A DNA stretch of 64,000 nt, taken from the NCBI GenBank assembly GCA_900545305.1, contig UQYD01000006.1, positions 19,443 through 83,442 on the forward strand, read 5' to 3'. Source of the DNA: an uncultured Eubacterium sp. Lineage in GTDB: Bacteria; Bacillota; Clostridia; Lachnospirales; CAG-274. Shown here one piece after another: positions 42,318 through 50,568 of the stretch (position 1 is its first letter; each line of letters begins with the position of its first letter). The notes beneath the pieces are model-generated. The model searched no databases, was not told the DNA's origin, and was given only the letters and a program-made list of their open reading frames with translations. Made by a program: the position numbers and the translations under genes.

Positions 42318-45300
42318 CTTTGAAATTGTGGCAAGCTCTACTGAAAGTACGGTAGTGGCTGAGTACACACCCGAAAAAAGAAAAAGCACCGACTATCAAA
42401 GCGAAGTGGCACTTGAACAGGATTTTATAAATCGTCTTGTCAGTCAGGGCTACGAATACATTACTATAAAAAGCGAACAGGACTTAATTGACAACCTCCG
42501 TACACAGATTGAAAAACTGAATAACTACACCTTCTTCGATAAAGAGTGGAACGACTTTTACAACAGTGTTATTTCAAACGGTAATGATGGAATTGTAGAG
42601 AAAACACGCAAAATACAGGAAGACTATCTGCAAAACCTTACCCTTGATAACGGATATGTAAAAAACATCAAGCTGATCGACAAAACCAACATTCATAACA
42701 ATCATTTGCAGGTAATAAACCAGTATGAAGAAGACGGTGGAAAGCATGATACTCGTTATGATGTGACGATTTTGGTAAACGGATTGCCATTGGTGCATAT
42801 TGAACTTAAAAAGCGAGGGAACGCAATTCGAGAAGCGTTTAACCAAATCAATCGATACCAGCGTGACAGCTTTTGGGCAGGTAGCGGATTGTATCAGTAT
42901 GTACAGCTGTTTGTAATCTCCAATGGTACGCATACAAAGTATTATTCCAACACAACAAGATTTCAGCATATAAAAGACAATGTAGAGAAAAATGCGGCAA
43001 AAAGGAAAAAGACTTCAAATAGCTTTGAATTTACAAGCTATTGGGCAGATGAGAAAAACCATATCATCCCGGATCTTGTGGACTTTACAAAGACCTTTTT
43101 TGCAAAACATACGCTACTTAATATTTTGACTCATTACTGTGTATTTACTTCAGAGGATTTATTATTGGTAATGCGTCCTTATCAAATTGCGGCAACTGAA
43201 AAAATCCTAAACCGCATTATCGTTTCTACCAACCTCAAAAAAACCGGCAGAAAAGAGGCAGGCGGTTACATTTGGCACACCACCGGAAGCGGCAAGACTT
43301 TAACAAGTTTTAAAACTGCACAGCTTGCTCAAGGATTGATTTTCGTTGATAAAGTATTGTTTGTTGTCGATAGAAAAGATCTTGACTATCAGACAATGAA
43401 AGAATATGACAGGTTTGAAAAAGGTGCTGCCAACAGCAACACCTCTACTAAAATTCTTCAAAAACAAATGGAAGATGATAATGCAAGAATCATCATTACA
43501 ACCATTCAAAAGTTAGATAAATTCATATCCAAGAACAAGGAGCACGAAGTTTATAAAAAACACATTGTTATGATTTTCGATGAATGCCACCGTTCTCAGT
43601 TTGGAGATATGCACAAGTCGATTACAAAGCACTTTAAGAATTATCATATTTTTGGGTTTACGGGCACGCCGATTTTTGCATCGAATTCTAACAGTTCCAA
43701 TGCACCGAATATGCGTACCACAGCACAGGTTTTCGGCGGTGAGCCGGATGAAAATGGGAATAAAGTAAGACCACTGCACGCATATACCATTGTTGATGCT
43801 ATCCACGATGGTAATGTATTGCCTTTTAGAATTGATTATATCAACACGATCAAAAACCCTGAGCTTTTATACGATAAGCAAGTAAAGGCAATTGACCGTG
43901 AAAAGGCTTTGCTTGATCCTAAAAGAGTATCTGAGATTACACAATACATTCTTGATCATTTTGAGCAAAAAACTTATCGAAACCAAAATCGTTCTTATTA
44001 TGACCATAAAGTGATTACGAATGTAGAAAAAATGGCGAAGTCCAAGAATAATACTGTATCAGAGCAAAAAACAACTGCAAAAGTAAATGGTTTTAATTCG
44101 ATTTTTGCAGTCGCATCTATTCCGGCAGCGATTGCATACTACAATGAATTTAAAAAGCAAATGGAGGAAACAGGTCATAAATTAAATATTGCTACGATAT
44201 TCAGTTTTAATCCAAACGAAGAAGATCCGGATGATATCTTGCAAGATGAAAATTTTGACACAAGCGGTCTTGATCAGACTTCACGAGATTTTCTTGACAG
44301 TGCGATTGATGATTATAATAAGCTGTTTAATGTTAGCTATGATACATCCACCGATAAATTTCCTAACTATTATAAAGATGTATCGTTGAGAATGAAAAAT
44401 CGTGAGATTGATTTGCTGATCGTAGTCAATATGTTTCTAACGGGATTTGACGCTACTACCCTCAATACCTTATGGGTAGATAAGAATTTAAAAGATCATG
44501 GTTTGATACAAGCGTTTTCCCGTACCAATCGTATTTTGAACTCAGTTAAAACATTTGGAAACATTGTTTGTTTTAGAAACCTTGAAACAGCCACTAATAA
44601 TGCCTTAGCACTTTTTGGGGATAAAAACGCAAGAGGTATGGTTATTCTAAAAACTTACAATGAGTATATGAATGGCTATGAAGATGAGCACGGAAAACAT
44701 ATGGAAGGTTATAACGAGCTTGTAGCCAGACTGGTAAATGAATTTCCGATAAGCAGTCAAATCATTGGCGAGGATAACGAAAAAGAATTCATCAAACTGT
44801 TTGGTCGCATTTTGAAATTGAGAAATATTTTAAGGTGTTTTGACGATTTTGAAAGAGACAGTTCTGTATCCGTTAGAGATTTACAGGATTATCAAAGCAT
44901 TTATATTGACTTATACCAAGATTATGCTAAAAAAAGCGACATTGAAAAAGAACGAATCAACGATGACATTGTCTTTGAAATTGAACTTATTAAGCAGGTC
45001 GAGGTCAATATAGATTATATCTTGATGCTCGTTGCCAAATATCACGAATCAAACTGCGAGGATAAAACGATTCTTACTAATATTAATAAATCAATAGATG
45101 CAAGTGTTGAGCTGCGCAGCAAAAAAGCTTTAATTGAGGGATTTGTTGCCCAAATGACAGTAAAAACAGATGTTGAAAAGGACTGGAAAGACTTTGTTAA
45201 GAAGCAAAAAGAACAGGACTTAGAAGCAATCATCAAAGATGAAAAACTAAAACATGATGAAGCTCAAAAATTTATAGAGAATTCATTCAGAGATGGAGGA

Positions 45301-45441
45301 ATAAAAACCACAGGAACGGATATTGATAAAATCTTACCTCCAATTTCAAGATTCTCTGGTGGCTCAAATCGAGCTTTGAAAAAACAGACAGTAATTGATA
45401 AGTTAAAGGTATTCTTTGAAAAATATTTCGGAGTAATATAG
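42310..45441 (+). CDS. hsdR: Type I restriction endonuclease subunit HsdR
   Basis: The 1043-aa motor-nuclease subunit has an N-terminal PD-(D/E)xK nuclease (D at about 154, ELKKR at about 164). SF2 helicase motifs follow: TTGSGKTLTS (about 325), the DEAH-box variant FDECHRSQFG (about 423), GFTGTPIF, and QAFSRTNRI (motif VI). The C-terminal helical region should contact the methyltransferase core. The ATG overlaps the hsdS stop by 8 bp and is preceded by AAGGAGG. All key motifs are intact, so the system looks functional. Confidence 0.96.
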   Translation: MNSFEIVASSTESTVVAEYTPEKRKSTDYQSEVALEQDFINRLVSQGYEYITIKSEQDLIDNLRTQIEKLNNYTFFDKEWNDFYNSVISNGNDGIVEKTRKIQEDYLQNLTLDNGYVKNIKLIDKTNIHNNHLQVINQYEEDGGKHDTRYDVTILVNGLPLVHIELKKRGNAIREAFNQINRYQRDSFWAGSGLYQYVQLFVISNGTHTKYYSNTTRFQHIKDNVEKNAAKRKKTSNSFEFTSYWADEKNHIIPDLVDFTKTFFAKHTLLNILTHYCVFTSEDLLLVMRPYQIAATEKILNRIIVSTNLKKTGRKEAGGYIWHTTGSGKTLTSFKTAQLAQGLIFVDKVLFVVDRKDLDYQTMKEYDRFEKGAANSNTSTKILQKQMEDDNARIIITTIQKLDKFISKNKEHEVYKKHIVMIFDECHRSQFGDMHKSITKHFKNYHIFGFTGTPIFASNSNSSNAPNMRTTAQVFGGEPDENGNKVRPLHAYTIVDAIHDGNVLPFRIDYINTIKNPELLYDKQVKAIDREKALLDPKRVSEITQYILDHFEQKTYRNQNRSYYDHKVITNVEKMAKSKNNTVSEQKTTAKVNGFNSIFAVASIPAAIAYYNEFKKQMEETGHKLNIATIFSFNPNEEDPDDILQDENFDTSGLDQTSRDFLDSAIDDYNKLFNVSYDTSTDKFPNYYKDVSLRMKNREIDLLIVVNMFLTGFDATTLNTLWVDKNLKDHGLIQAFSRTNRILNSVKTFGNIVCFRNLETATNNALALFGDKNARGMVILKTYNEYMNGYEDEHGKHMEGYNELVARLVNEFPISSQIIGEDNEKEFIKLFGRILKLRNILRCFDDFERDSSVSVRDLQDYQSIYIDLYQDYAKKSDIEKERINDDIVFEIELIKQVEVNIDYILMLVAKYHESNCEDKTILTNINKSIDASVELRSKKALIEGFVAQMTVKTDVEKDWKDFVKKQKEQDLEAIIKDEKLKHDEAQKFIENSFRDGGIKTTGTDIDKILPPISRFSGGSNRALKKQTVIDKLKVFFEKYFGVI

Positions 45442-45457
45442 TTGAAGATGTTTTGGA

Positions 45458-45697
45458 TTACGGACACCAATCCTCATCCATAGCATCAGCCCAAGCCTGC
45501 AACTCACAATCAAGAGCCAATGCAGCATATTTAAGCGGTTCATCAATTGCAAGATTATCAATAAGCCTTTGTGAGTTAGGTGTAGTGTGCAGATTCTTTT
45601 CAGCTTCAGTACATGAAATAAATAAAAGTATATTGTCATCAAACGCAATGTCAATTCCGTTCTTATATTGGTTGTAGTAAGCAAAGTGCTTTTTCAT
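45458..45697 (-). CDS. Small conserved-looking protein of unknown function
   Basis: This is a 79-aa acidic protein, starting MKKHFAYYNQYKNGIDIAFD, with no signal peptide or membrane helix. It may belong to the small DUF6061-like group found in Firmicute mobile elements, but I am not certain. AAAGGAC lies ahead of the ATG. It is convergent with hsdR at the right end of the element. A 93-aa frame overlapping it on the same strand looks like a shadow. Confidence 0.55.
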   Translation of the reverse strand: MKKHFAYYNQYKNGIDIAFDDNILLFISCTEAEKNLHTTPNSQRLIDNLAIDEPLKYAALALDCELQAWADAMDEDWCP

Positions 45698-45851
45698 AAT
45701 GATTGTCCTTTCTTTGATAAAGTAAGTTAGCAGTTACAATGTAATGGGCAGTTCAGGGAATGTGTGGGCAGTCTTGCGTATAAAACACATATGTAACACC
45801 ACCCGTCACAAATCCCCTATTTATGGGCTTTTCATGTTTTCAAAACGTTAA

Positions 45852-45863
45852 CAAAGAGATAAT
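45852..45863 (+). repeat. attR core
   Basis: CAAAGAGATAAT is identical to the core at the end of rpsI. The flanking 45698-45851 stretch inside the element holds the inverted GAAAAGCCCAT match and one ATGTAACA site. Confidence 0.75.
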
Positions 45864-45886
45864 TACTTTATTTCAAAAAGAATACC

Positions 45887-45922
45887 AAAACCTCGGAAAT
45901 CTTATGGTTTCCGAGGTTTTTT
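45887..45922 (+). terminator. Intrinsic terminator, native terminator of rplM-rpsI
   Basis: AAAACCTCGGAAA pairs with TTTCCGAGGTTTT (13 bp, 8-nt loop), then TT. It lies 25 bp from the rpsI stop in the reconstituted, empty site. A near-identical copy is at 47741-47777. Confidence 0.9.
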
Positions 45923-45923
45923 G

Positions 45924-45998
45924 TAGTGAATCGGAAAGATAAATCCGATGGCTTGCTTGCAAGCCACAAATTAACAAAGTTAATTTGTTCTGAATATA
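45924..45998 (+). repeat. Family-1 three-hairpin repeat, full copy
   Basis: All three hairpins and both ends are present; the third hairpin is AATTAACAAAGTTAATT. It starts 1 nt behind the terminator T-tract. The following 45999-46264 is AT-rich with no gene; GGAGG at 46255 serves the next ATG. Confidence 0.9.
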
Positions 45999-46264
45999 TC
46001 AGAATGTGTGAAAATGTATAAATTTTTGTCAGTAGGACACAAATATTGTTTTTGATATTTGATTTTATATATGTAAAGAAAAGTATAAAAGTTATGATAA
46101 ACAGTCTAGGTATTGTAAAATAAATAGAACTATGATAAGATTATCAGTATATTTCATAAGTTATAAAAGAAATTAATAAAAAAGGGTTTATTGTAAATAA
46201 TAGAAAGTTGAAAATAAAACTGTACAAAATAAAAGCATAGCAAAAATAATCAAGGAGGCATATT

Positions 46265-47689
46265 ATGAATCTATCAGCTCTAATTGGAGAAACAACTGAA
46301 TATGATAAAAAGCAAGCAGTTGAAGCGAAGAAACCAAAAAGTTGGTGTAAAAGTGTAAGTGCCTTTGCAAACGGATATGGTGGAAAATTAATATTTGGCA
46401 TTGCTAATGATGATACTGTTGTTGGTCTTGAAAATGCCGAAAAAGATGCAGAAATAATTAGCGAACAGATAAAGATACATTTAAATCCAATACCTGAATT
46501 TACATTAAGTTTTCAGACTGAAGAAGGTAAAAAGTTAATAATTGTTGACATATATGCAGGTGAACAGACTCCGTATTATTATTCTGGGGATGGCATGTTG
46601 ACAGCGTTTGTGCGTGTAGGTAATCAAAGTGTACAGGCAACACCTCAGAAACTGAGTGAATTGGTACTAAAAGGCAGTAACTCATCATATGATAGTTTGC
46701 AATCCAAATACAGTTTTGAAAATATGGCATTTACAAAGTTAAAGTCAGTTTTTTATCAACAGACAGGTCATTCATTTGAAGAATCTGATTATGAATCATT
46801 TGGGCTAATTGATGAAAAAGGAAATCTTACTAATGCAGGAGCATTGCTTGCTGACGAATCACCTATAAGACATTCTCGATTGTTTTGTACCCGTTGGAAT
46901 GGACTTGATAAGGCTGACGGAATTGTAGATGCAATAGATGATGTTGAAATATCAGGTAGTATTATTATACTTTTACAAGAGGGTATTGCTTTTGTAAAAA
47001 GACATTCTCATAAAATGTGGCAGAAAACAGCTGATGGTAGGATTGAAATGCCGGATTATCCCGAAAGAGCTGTTCTTGAGGGAATTGTAAATGCAATTAT
47101 CCATAGAAATTACAATGAAATTGGTTCAGAGGTTCACATTGATATATATGATGATAGACTTGAAATATACTCACCTGGTGGAATGTTTGATGGTACAAGG
47201 GTTCAGGATAGAGATTTAATGAATGTTCCATCAAGAAGAAGAAATCCTGTAATTGCTGATGTTTTCAATAGATTGAAGTATATGGACCGTCGAGGAAGTG
47301 GATTTAAAAAAATTTTTTCTGCTTACAAAAATCTTCCAAATTATTCTGAAGATAAACAACCCATTTTTATTTCTGAATATGATAGTTTTTTATTGATTAT
47401 GAAAAATATTAACTATGGGGTAGATGAAGCTGTTGATGTGCAGGTTGAAAACCAACATGAAAATAAAAAAACTACCAAGAAAACTACCAAGAAAACTACC
47501 AAGAAAACTACCGAGAAAATTTACGATATAATAAAAGAAAATCCGTATATAAGTACAAAAGACATATCTGAAACTATTGGTAATATTACTGCTGATGGAG
47601 TACGTTATCACATTAATAAACTAAAAAAATTAGGGGTTTTAGAACGTGTCGGTGCTGATAAGGGTGGATATTGGAAGATAAAAAGTTGA
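46265..47689 (+). CDS. AlbA_2 (Schlafen-type) ATP-binding protein with C-terminal winged helix
   Basis: The 474-aa protein of the COG2865 type has an N-terminal AlbA_2 domain (about residues 5-130, VSAFANGYGGKLIFGIANDD). A GHKL-type ATPase region follows (about 270-385, LEGIVNAIIHRNYNEIG, SPGGMFDG, RNPVIADVFNRL). After a repeat linker (KTTK four times, about 402-417) comes a winged-helix domain (about 418-474). Such proteins are linked to regulation and some to phage defence; the role here is unknown. It lies outside attR between two copies of a terminator-plus-repeat block. Confidence 0.87.
   Translation: MNLSALIGETTEYDKKQAVEAKKPKSWCKSVSAFANGYGGKLIFGIANDDTVVGLENAEKDAEIISEQIKIHLNPIPEFTLSFQTEEGKKLIIVDIYAGEQTPYYYSGDGMLTAFVRVGNQSVQATPQKLSELVLKGSNSSYDSLQSKYSFENMAFTKLKSVFYQQTGHSFEESDYESFGLIDEKGNLTNAGALLADESPIRHSRLFCTRWNGLDKADGIVDAIDDVEISGSIIILLQEGIAFVKRHSHKMWQKTADGRIEMPDYPERAVLEGIVNAIIHRNYNEIGSEVHIDIYDDRLEIYSPGGMFDGTRVQDRDLMNVPSRRRNPVIADVFNRLKYMDRRGSGFKKIFSAYKNLPNYSEDKQPIFISEYDSFLLIMKNINYGVDEAVDVQVENQHENKKTTKKTTKKTTKKTTEKIYDIIKENPYISTKDISETIGNITADGVRYHINKLKKLGVLERVGADKGGYWKIKS
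47468..47515 (+). repeat. Four 12-bp tandem repeats in the AlbA_2 gene
   Basis: AAAACTACCAAG occurs three times and a fourth copy ends in GAG. They encode a basic KTTK linker between the ATPase and winged-helix domains and could vary in number without frameshift. Confidence 0.9.
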
Positions 47690-47740
47690 AAATAGAGAAT
47701 GTAGATAATAAATATAATTAACAAATTAACAAAATACTTT

Positions 47741-47777
47741 AAAACCTCGGAAAATCTTATGGTTTCCGAGGTTTTTT
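47741..47777 (+). terminator. Intrinsic terminator behind the AlbA_2 gene
   Basis: AAAACCTCGGAAA pairs with TTTCCGAGGTTTT, then TT. It is a near-perfect copy of the terminator at 45887, differing by one inserted A next to the loop. Confidence 0.9.
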
Positions 47778-47778
47778 G

Positions 47779-47853
47779 TAGTGAATCGGAAAGATAAATC
47801 CGATGGCTTGCTTGTCAAGCCACAAATTAACAAAGTTAATTTGTTCTGAATAT
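47779..47853 (+). repeat. Family-1 three-hairpin repeat, full copy
   Basis: It is nearly identical to the copy at 45924, with one extra T in the second hairpin loop. It starts 1 nt after the terminator. Confidence 0.9.
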
Positions 47854-47883
47854 GTGTAAATATGTTATTTATATTGCATAAAC

Positions 47884-47918
47884 CTCCTATTTCAGGTTAT
47901 CCTATTACAAAATAGGAG
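47884..47918 (+). promoter_or_regulatory. Hairpin covering the hydrolase ribosome-binding site
   Basis: CTCCTATTT (47884-47892) is fully complementary to AAATAGGAG (47910-47918), which contains the AGGAG site of the next gene. A second CCTATT at 47901-47906 could compete for pairing. Confidence 0.5.
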
Positions 47919-47927
47919 TGTGGTAAT

Positions 47928-48845
47928 TTGTTAAAGAAATTTGAGTTAGTTTCGGAGTTTGATGGGTTAGTATTAAGTTGTGCCATTTATGAGGCTGTTG
48001 AGGTTAAGGGGATTATACAGTTTTCTCACGGAATGGTGGAGCACAAGGAGAGGTATTATCCTTTTATGGAGTTTTTGGCAAAGAGGGGGTACAGTTGTGT
48101 TATACACGACCACAGGGGGCATGGTGGAAGTATAGGCGATGAAAAGGATTTAGGATATTTTTATACTGATAATGAGCAGGCTATAGTTAAAGATTTAGTT
48201 CAGGTAAACAGGTGGATAAGTGAGAAATACAAGGGTATGCCTATTTATCTATTTTCCCACAGTATGGGGACTTTAGTTGCAAGAGTATTTTTGCAAAACT
48301 ATGACAAAAATGTGGATAAAGTGGTTTTATGTGGCCCTCCTACAGAAAATAAAAACGTAGACTTAGGGATTACTTTGGCAAAGGTGAATAGCAAGATTTT
48401 TGGCAGTCATCACAGGAGCAAGTTTTTGCAAAGTATGACCTTTAGAGGTTACAATGTATTTGACAATGTTGAAAATGATTGGATATGTTCTGATAAGGAT
48501 ATTGTGAACAAATACAACAGAGACCCTTTGTGCAATTACAGATTTACTACCAACGGCTTTTTGAATTTATATGGTCTTATGAAAAAGGCATTTATGAAAG
48601 AAAGGTATTTGTGTAAAAATCCGGACTTACCCGTTTTGCTTATTGGTGGAAAAGATGACCCCGTTATTCAGAATGAAAAGAAATTTACAGAGCTTAAACA
48701 ATTTTTGGAAAGTATAGGCTATAAATATGTTTACTCAAGGCTGTATGATGACAAAAGACACGAACTTATAAACGAAGTGGAAAAGGAATTAATTTGGATA
48801 GATATTTTGAGATTTTTTGAACATTCTTTGTACTACACTTCTTGA
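47928..48845 (+). CDS. Alpha/beta hydrolase, monoacylglycerol lipase-like
   Basis: This is a 305-aa serine hydrolase of the lysophospholipase/PldB-like class. IIQFSHGMVEHKERYYPF holds the oxyanion region, DHRGHGGS follows, and the nucleophile elbow is FSHSMGTLVARVF. The catalytic Asp is in GGKDDPV and the His is in DDKRHELINE. No signal peptide is visible, so it is cytoplasmic. The start is TTG at 47928, with AGGAG 9 nt ahead partly hidden in a hairpin. It is monocistronic. Confidence 0.9.
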   Translation: MLKKFELVSEFDGLVLSCAIYEAVEVKGIIQFSHGMVEHKERYYPFMEFLAKRGYSCVIHDHRGHGGSIGDEKDLGYFYTDNEQAIVKDLVQVNRWISEKYKGMPIYLFSHSMGTLVARVFLQNYDKNVDKVVLCGPPTENKNVDLGITLAKVNSKIFGSHHRSKFLQSMTFRGYNVFDNVENDWICSDKDIVNKYNRDPLCNYRFTTNGFLNLYGLMKKAFMKERYLCKNPDLPVLLIGGKDDPVIQNEKKFTELKQFLESIGYKYVYSRLYDDKRHELINEVEKELIWIDILRFFEHSLYYTS

Positions 48846-48897
48846 CCATAAAAATTTTTTGATGTAATATTATTTTACTAAAGAAAGGGTCGATTTT

Positions 48898-49161
48898 ATG
48901 GGAGAATTATCAAAGTTACCTAACATAGGTAAAGTAGTTGAGGAACAGTTAAACAAAGTTGGTATCAATACAGCGGAAAAGTTAAGAGAACTAGGAGCTG
49001 AAAGGGCTTGGTTAGAAATACAGAAAATAGATGAAAGTGCTTGTTTTCATAGGCTTTTGGCTCTTGAAGGTGCTGTTTGTGGGGTGAAAAAGACTTTGCT
49101 ATCTGATGAAAGAAAAGCAGAGTTAAAAGAGTTTTATAATAAGAATAAAATCAATATATAA
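48898..49161 (+). CDS. TfoX/Sxy C-terminal domain protein
   Basis: The 87-aa protein consists only of a TfoX-C domain, a helix-hairpin-helix-like fold (LPNIGKVVEEQLNKVGINTAEKL, then FHRLLALEGAVCGVKKTLL). Stand-alone TfoX-C proteins are widespread in Firmicutes and their function is not established; competence control is known only for the full-length proteobacterial protein. AAAGGG precedes the ATG. It is convergent with coaBC across a shared terminator. Confidence 0.88.
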   Translation: MGELSKLPNIGKVVEEQLNKVGINTAEKLRELGAERAWLEIQKIDESACFHRLLALEGAVCGVKKTLLSDERKAELKEFYNKNKINI

Positions 49162-49170
49162 TTAATATAG

Positions 49171-49213
49171 AACAGGCTTTCTAGGTGATAAACCATAGAA
49201 AGCCTGTTTTTTT
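49171..49213. terminator. Bidirectional intrinsic terminator
   Basis: AACAGGCTTTCTA and TAGAAAGCCTGTT form a perfect 13-bp stem with T-tracts in both directions, between the TfoX-C gene and coaBC. Confidence 0.92.
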
Positions 49214-50396
49214 ACATATTTTTCAATATTTCGTCTAATATACTATTTGCCACATCTTCTTTTGACATTAATGGAAGTTGATTCACATTATCCTTTGTAA
49301 TTATTGTAATAAGGTTTGTATCTGTGCCAAAGCCTGCACCCTTATCCTTCAAGTTATTTGCAACTACCATATCAAGATTTTTCTTAGACAATTTTTTAGT
49401 GGAATTTTCAAGCATATTTTCTGTTTCCATTGAAAAACCACAAAGAAATTGATGAGTTTTATTTTCGCCCAAATATTTCAAAATATCAGTTGTTCTCTTT
49501 AAAGGTATTGACATATCTCCGTCAGTTTTTTTGATTTTATTATGGGCTATAGTTGTTGGAGTATAGTCAGCTACGGCAGCAGCTTTTATCACAATGTCTA
49601 TATTATCAAAATTTTCTTTTACAGCATTGAACATTTCTTCGGCTGTATTTATTTTTACTACATTTACAAACATTGGAGGTTCAACTGTCATACTTCCACA
49701 CACAAGTGTAACTTCTGCACCTCTTTCCATAGCTGTTTTAGCTATTGCACAACCCATTTTTCCACTGGAATGGTTTGTAATATACCTTACTGGGTCAATA
49801 GGTTCACAAGTTGCACCGGCTGTTACGAGAATTTTTTTGCCAACCAAGTCTTTAGTACGTTTTAATTCTCTATCGGCATATTTTGCCAAAACTTCCGGCT
49901 CCGGCATTTTGCCTATGCCTGTATCACCACAGGCAAGAAGTCCACTTGCTGCTTCAATAATGTGGTAACCAAATCTTTTTAACTTTGCCATATTGTCCTG
50001 TGTTATAGGATTTTGGTACATGGCAGTATTCATAGCCGGAGAAAGATATATTGGGAAAGTACAAGCCATAACTGTTGTTGTAAGCATATCGTCAGCTATA
50101 CCATTTGCTATTTTACCAATACAGTTGGCTGTTGCCGGAGCAATAAGCACCATATCTGCTTTTTTGGCAAGAGAAATGTGCTTTACATCATAGGAAAGAG
50201 TTTTTTCAAAAGTATCTACTATACAACGATTGCCAGTAAGTCTTTCAAATGTAATAGGTGCAATAATTTTTGTAGCATTTTCAGTCATTATAACGTCTAC
50301 GTTGTAGCCTTTTTTAGTAAGTAAATGAGCCAAAGATGCTGATTTATAAGCTGCTATAGAGCTACAAACTCCAAGCAATATATTTTTCTTTTCCAT
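49212..50396 (-). CDS. coaBC: Bifunctional phosphopantothenoylcysteine decarboxylase / phosphopantothenate-cysteine ligase
   Basis: The 394-aa enzyme of CoA synthesis has an FMN-dependent CoaC half (about residues 1-180; LGVCSSIAAYKS, PAMNTAMYQNP, and the catalytic Cys in ACGDTGIGKM). The CoaB ligase half (about 185-394) shows ILVTAGATCEPIDPVRYITN, SSGKMG, KAAAVADYTP and KIKK. It couples cysteine to phosphopantothenate and decarboxylates the product. The ATG at 50396 has AGGAG ahead and is preferred over earlier in-frame codons. It is divergent from the S component and coaX genes. Confidence 0.96.
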   Translation of the reverse strand: MEKKNILLGVCSSIAAYKSASLAHLLTKKGYNVDVIMTENATKIIAPITFERLTGNRCIVDTFEKTLSYDVKHISLAKKADMVLIAPATANCIGKIANGIADDMLTTTVMACTFPIYLSPAMNTAMYQNPITQDNMAKLKRFGYHIIEAASGLLACGDTGIGKMPEPEVLAKYADRELKRTKDLVGKKILVTAGATCEPIDPVRYITNHSSGKMGCAIAKTAMERGAEVTLVCGSMTVEPPMFVNVVKINTAEEMFNAVKENFDNIDIVIKAAAVADYTPTTIAHNKIKKTDGDMSIPLKRTTDILKYLGENKTHQFLCGFSMETENMLENSTKKLSKKNLDMVVANNLKDKGAGFGTDTNLITIITKDNVNQLPLMSKEDVANSILDEILKNM

Positions 50397-50480
50397 TTTT
50401 TCCACTCCTGTTTTTTGATAATTACATTTTATCATAAAAACAGTATTTATCAATAGTTTTTAGCAATTACTAATTATACA

Positions 50481-50509
50481 TTGCTTTTTTATGGAAAATA
50501 GAATATAAT
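50481..50509 (+). promoter_or_regulatory. Promoter of the S component-coaX operon
   Basis: TTGCTT (50481-50486), a 17-bp spacer and TATAAT (50504-50509) lie about 60 bp ahead of the start codon. Confidence 0.6.
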
Positions 50510-50568
50510 ACACTCTGTAACTATAGCATTGTATCTCTTTAGGGAACAGTAGCAAGGAGGAAATTAAT

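Larger units (their letters stand above)
33413..45863. mobile_element. Integrative mobilizable element inserted at the 3' end of rpsI, with type I R-M cargo
   Basis: The element is bounded by direct repeats CAAAGAGATAAT at 33413-33424 and 45852-45863, about 12.4 kb apart. It carries a tyrosine integrase next to attL, an XRE regulator, a small DNA-binding protein, a RepA-like ATPase, a candidate oriT, a MobV/Pre relaxase and a type I restriction-modification operon. No type IV secretion genes are seen, so transfer would need a helper. Excision would restore rpsI with a terminator 25 bp behind its stop, which supports these ends. Confidence 0.85.

Noticed and set aside
45403..45684. A 93-codon minus-strand frame overlapping the 79-aa gene
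   Set aside because: It overlaps the end of hsdR and the better small gene and has no ribosome-binding site.
41667..47515. Short tandem repeats as a CRISPR-like array
   Set aside because: Both four-copy 12-bp repeats are in frame inside genes and have no spacers.
46265..47689. The AlbA_2 gene as part of the mobilizable element
   Set aside because: It lies outside the attR core and behind the native rpsI terminator, so a separate event is more likely.
6805..47853. Family-1 repeats as insertion sequences
   Set aside because: They are about 73 bp with no transposase, no consistent target-site duplication that I can see, and a fixed position behind terminators.
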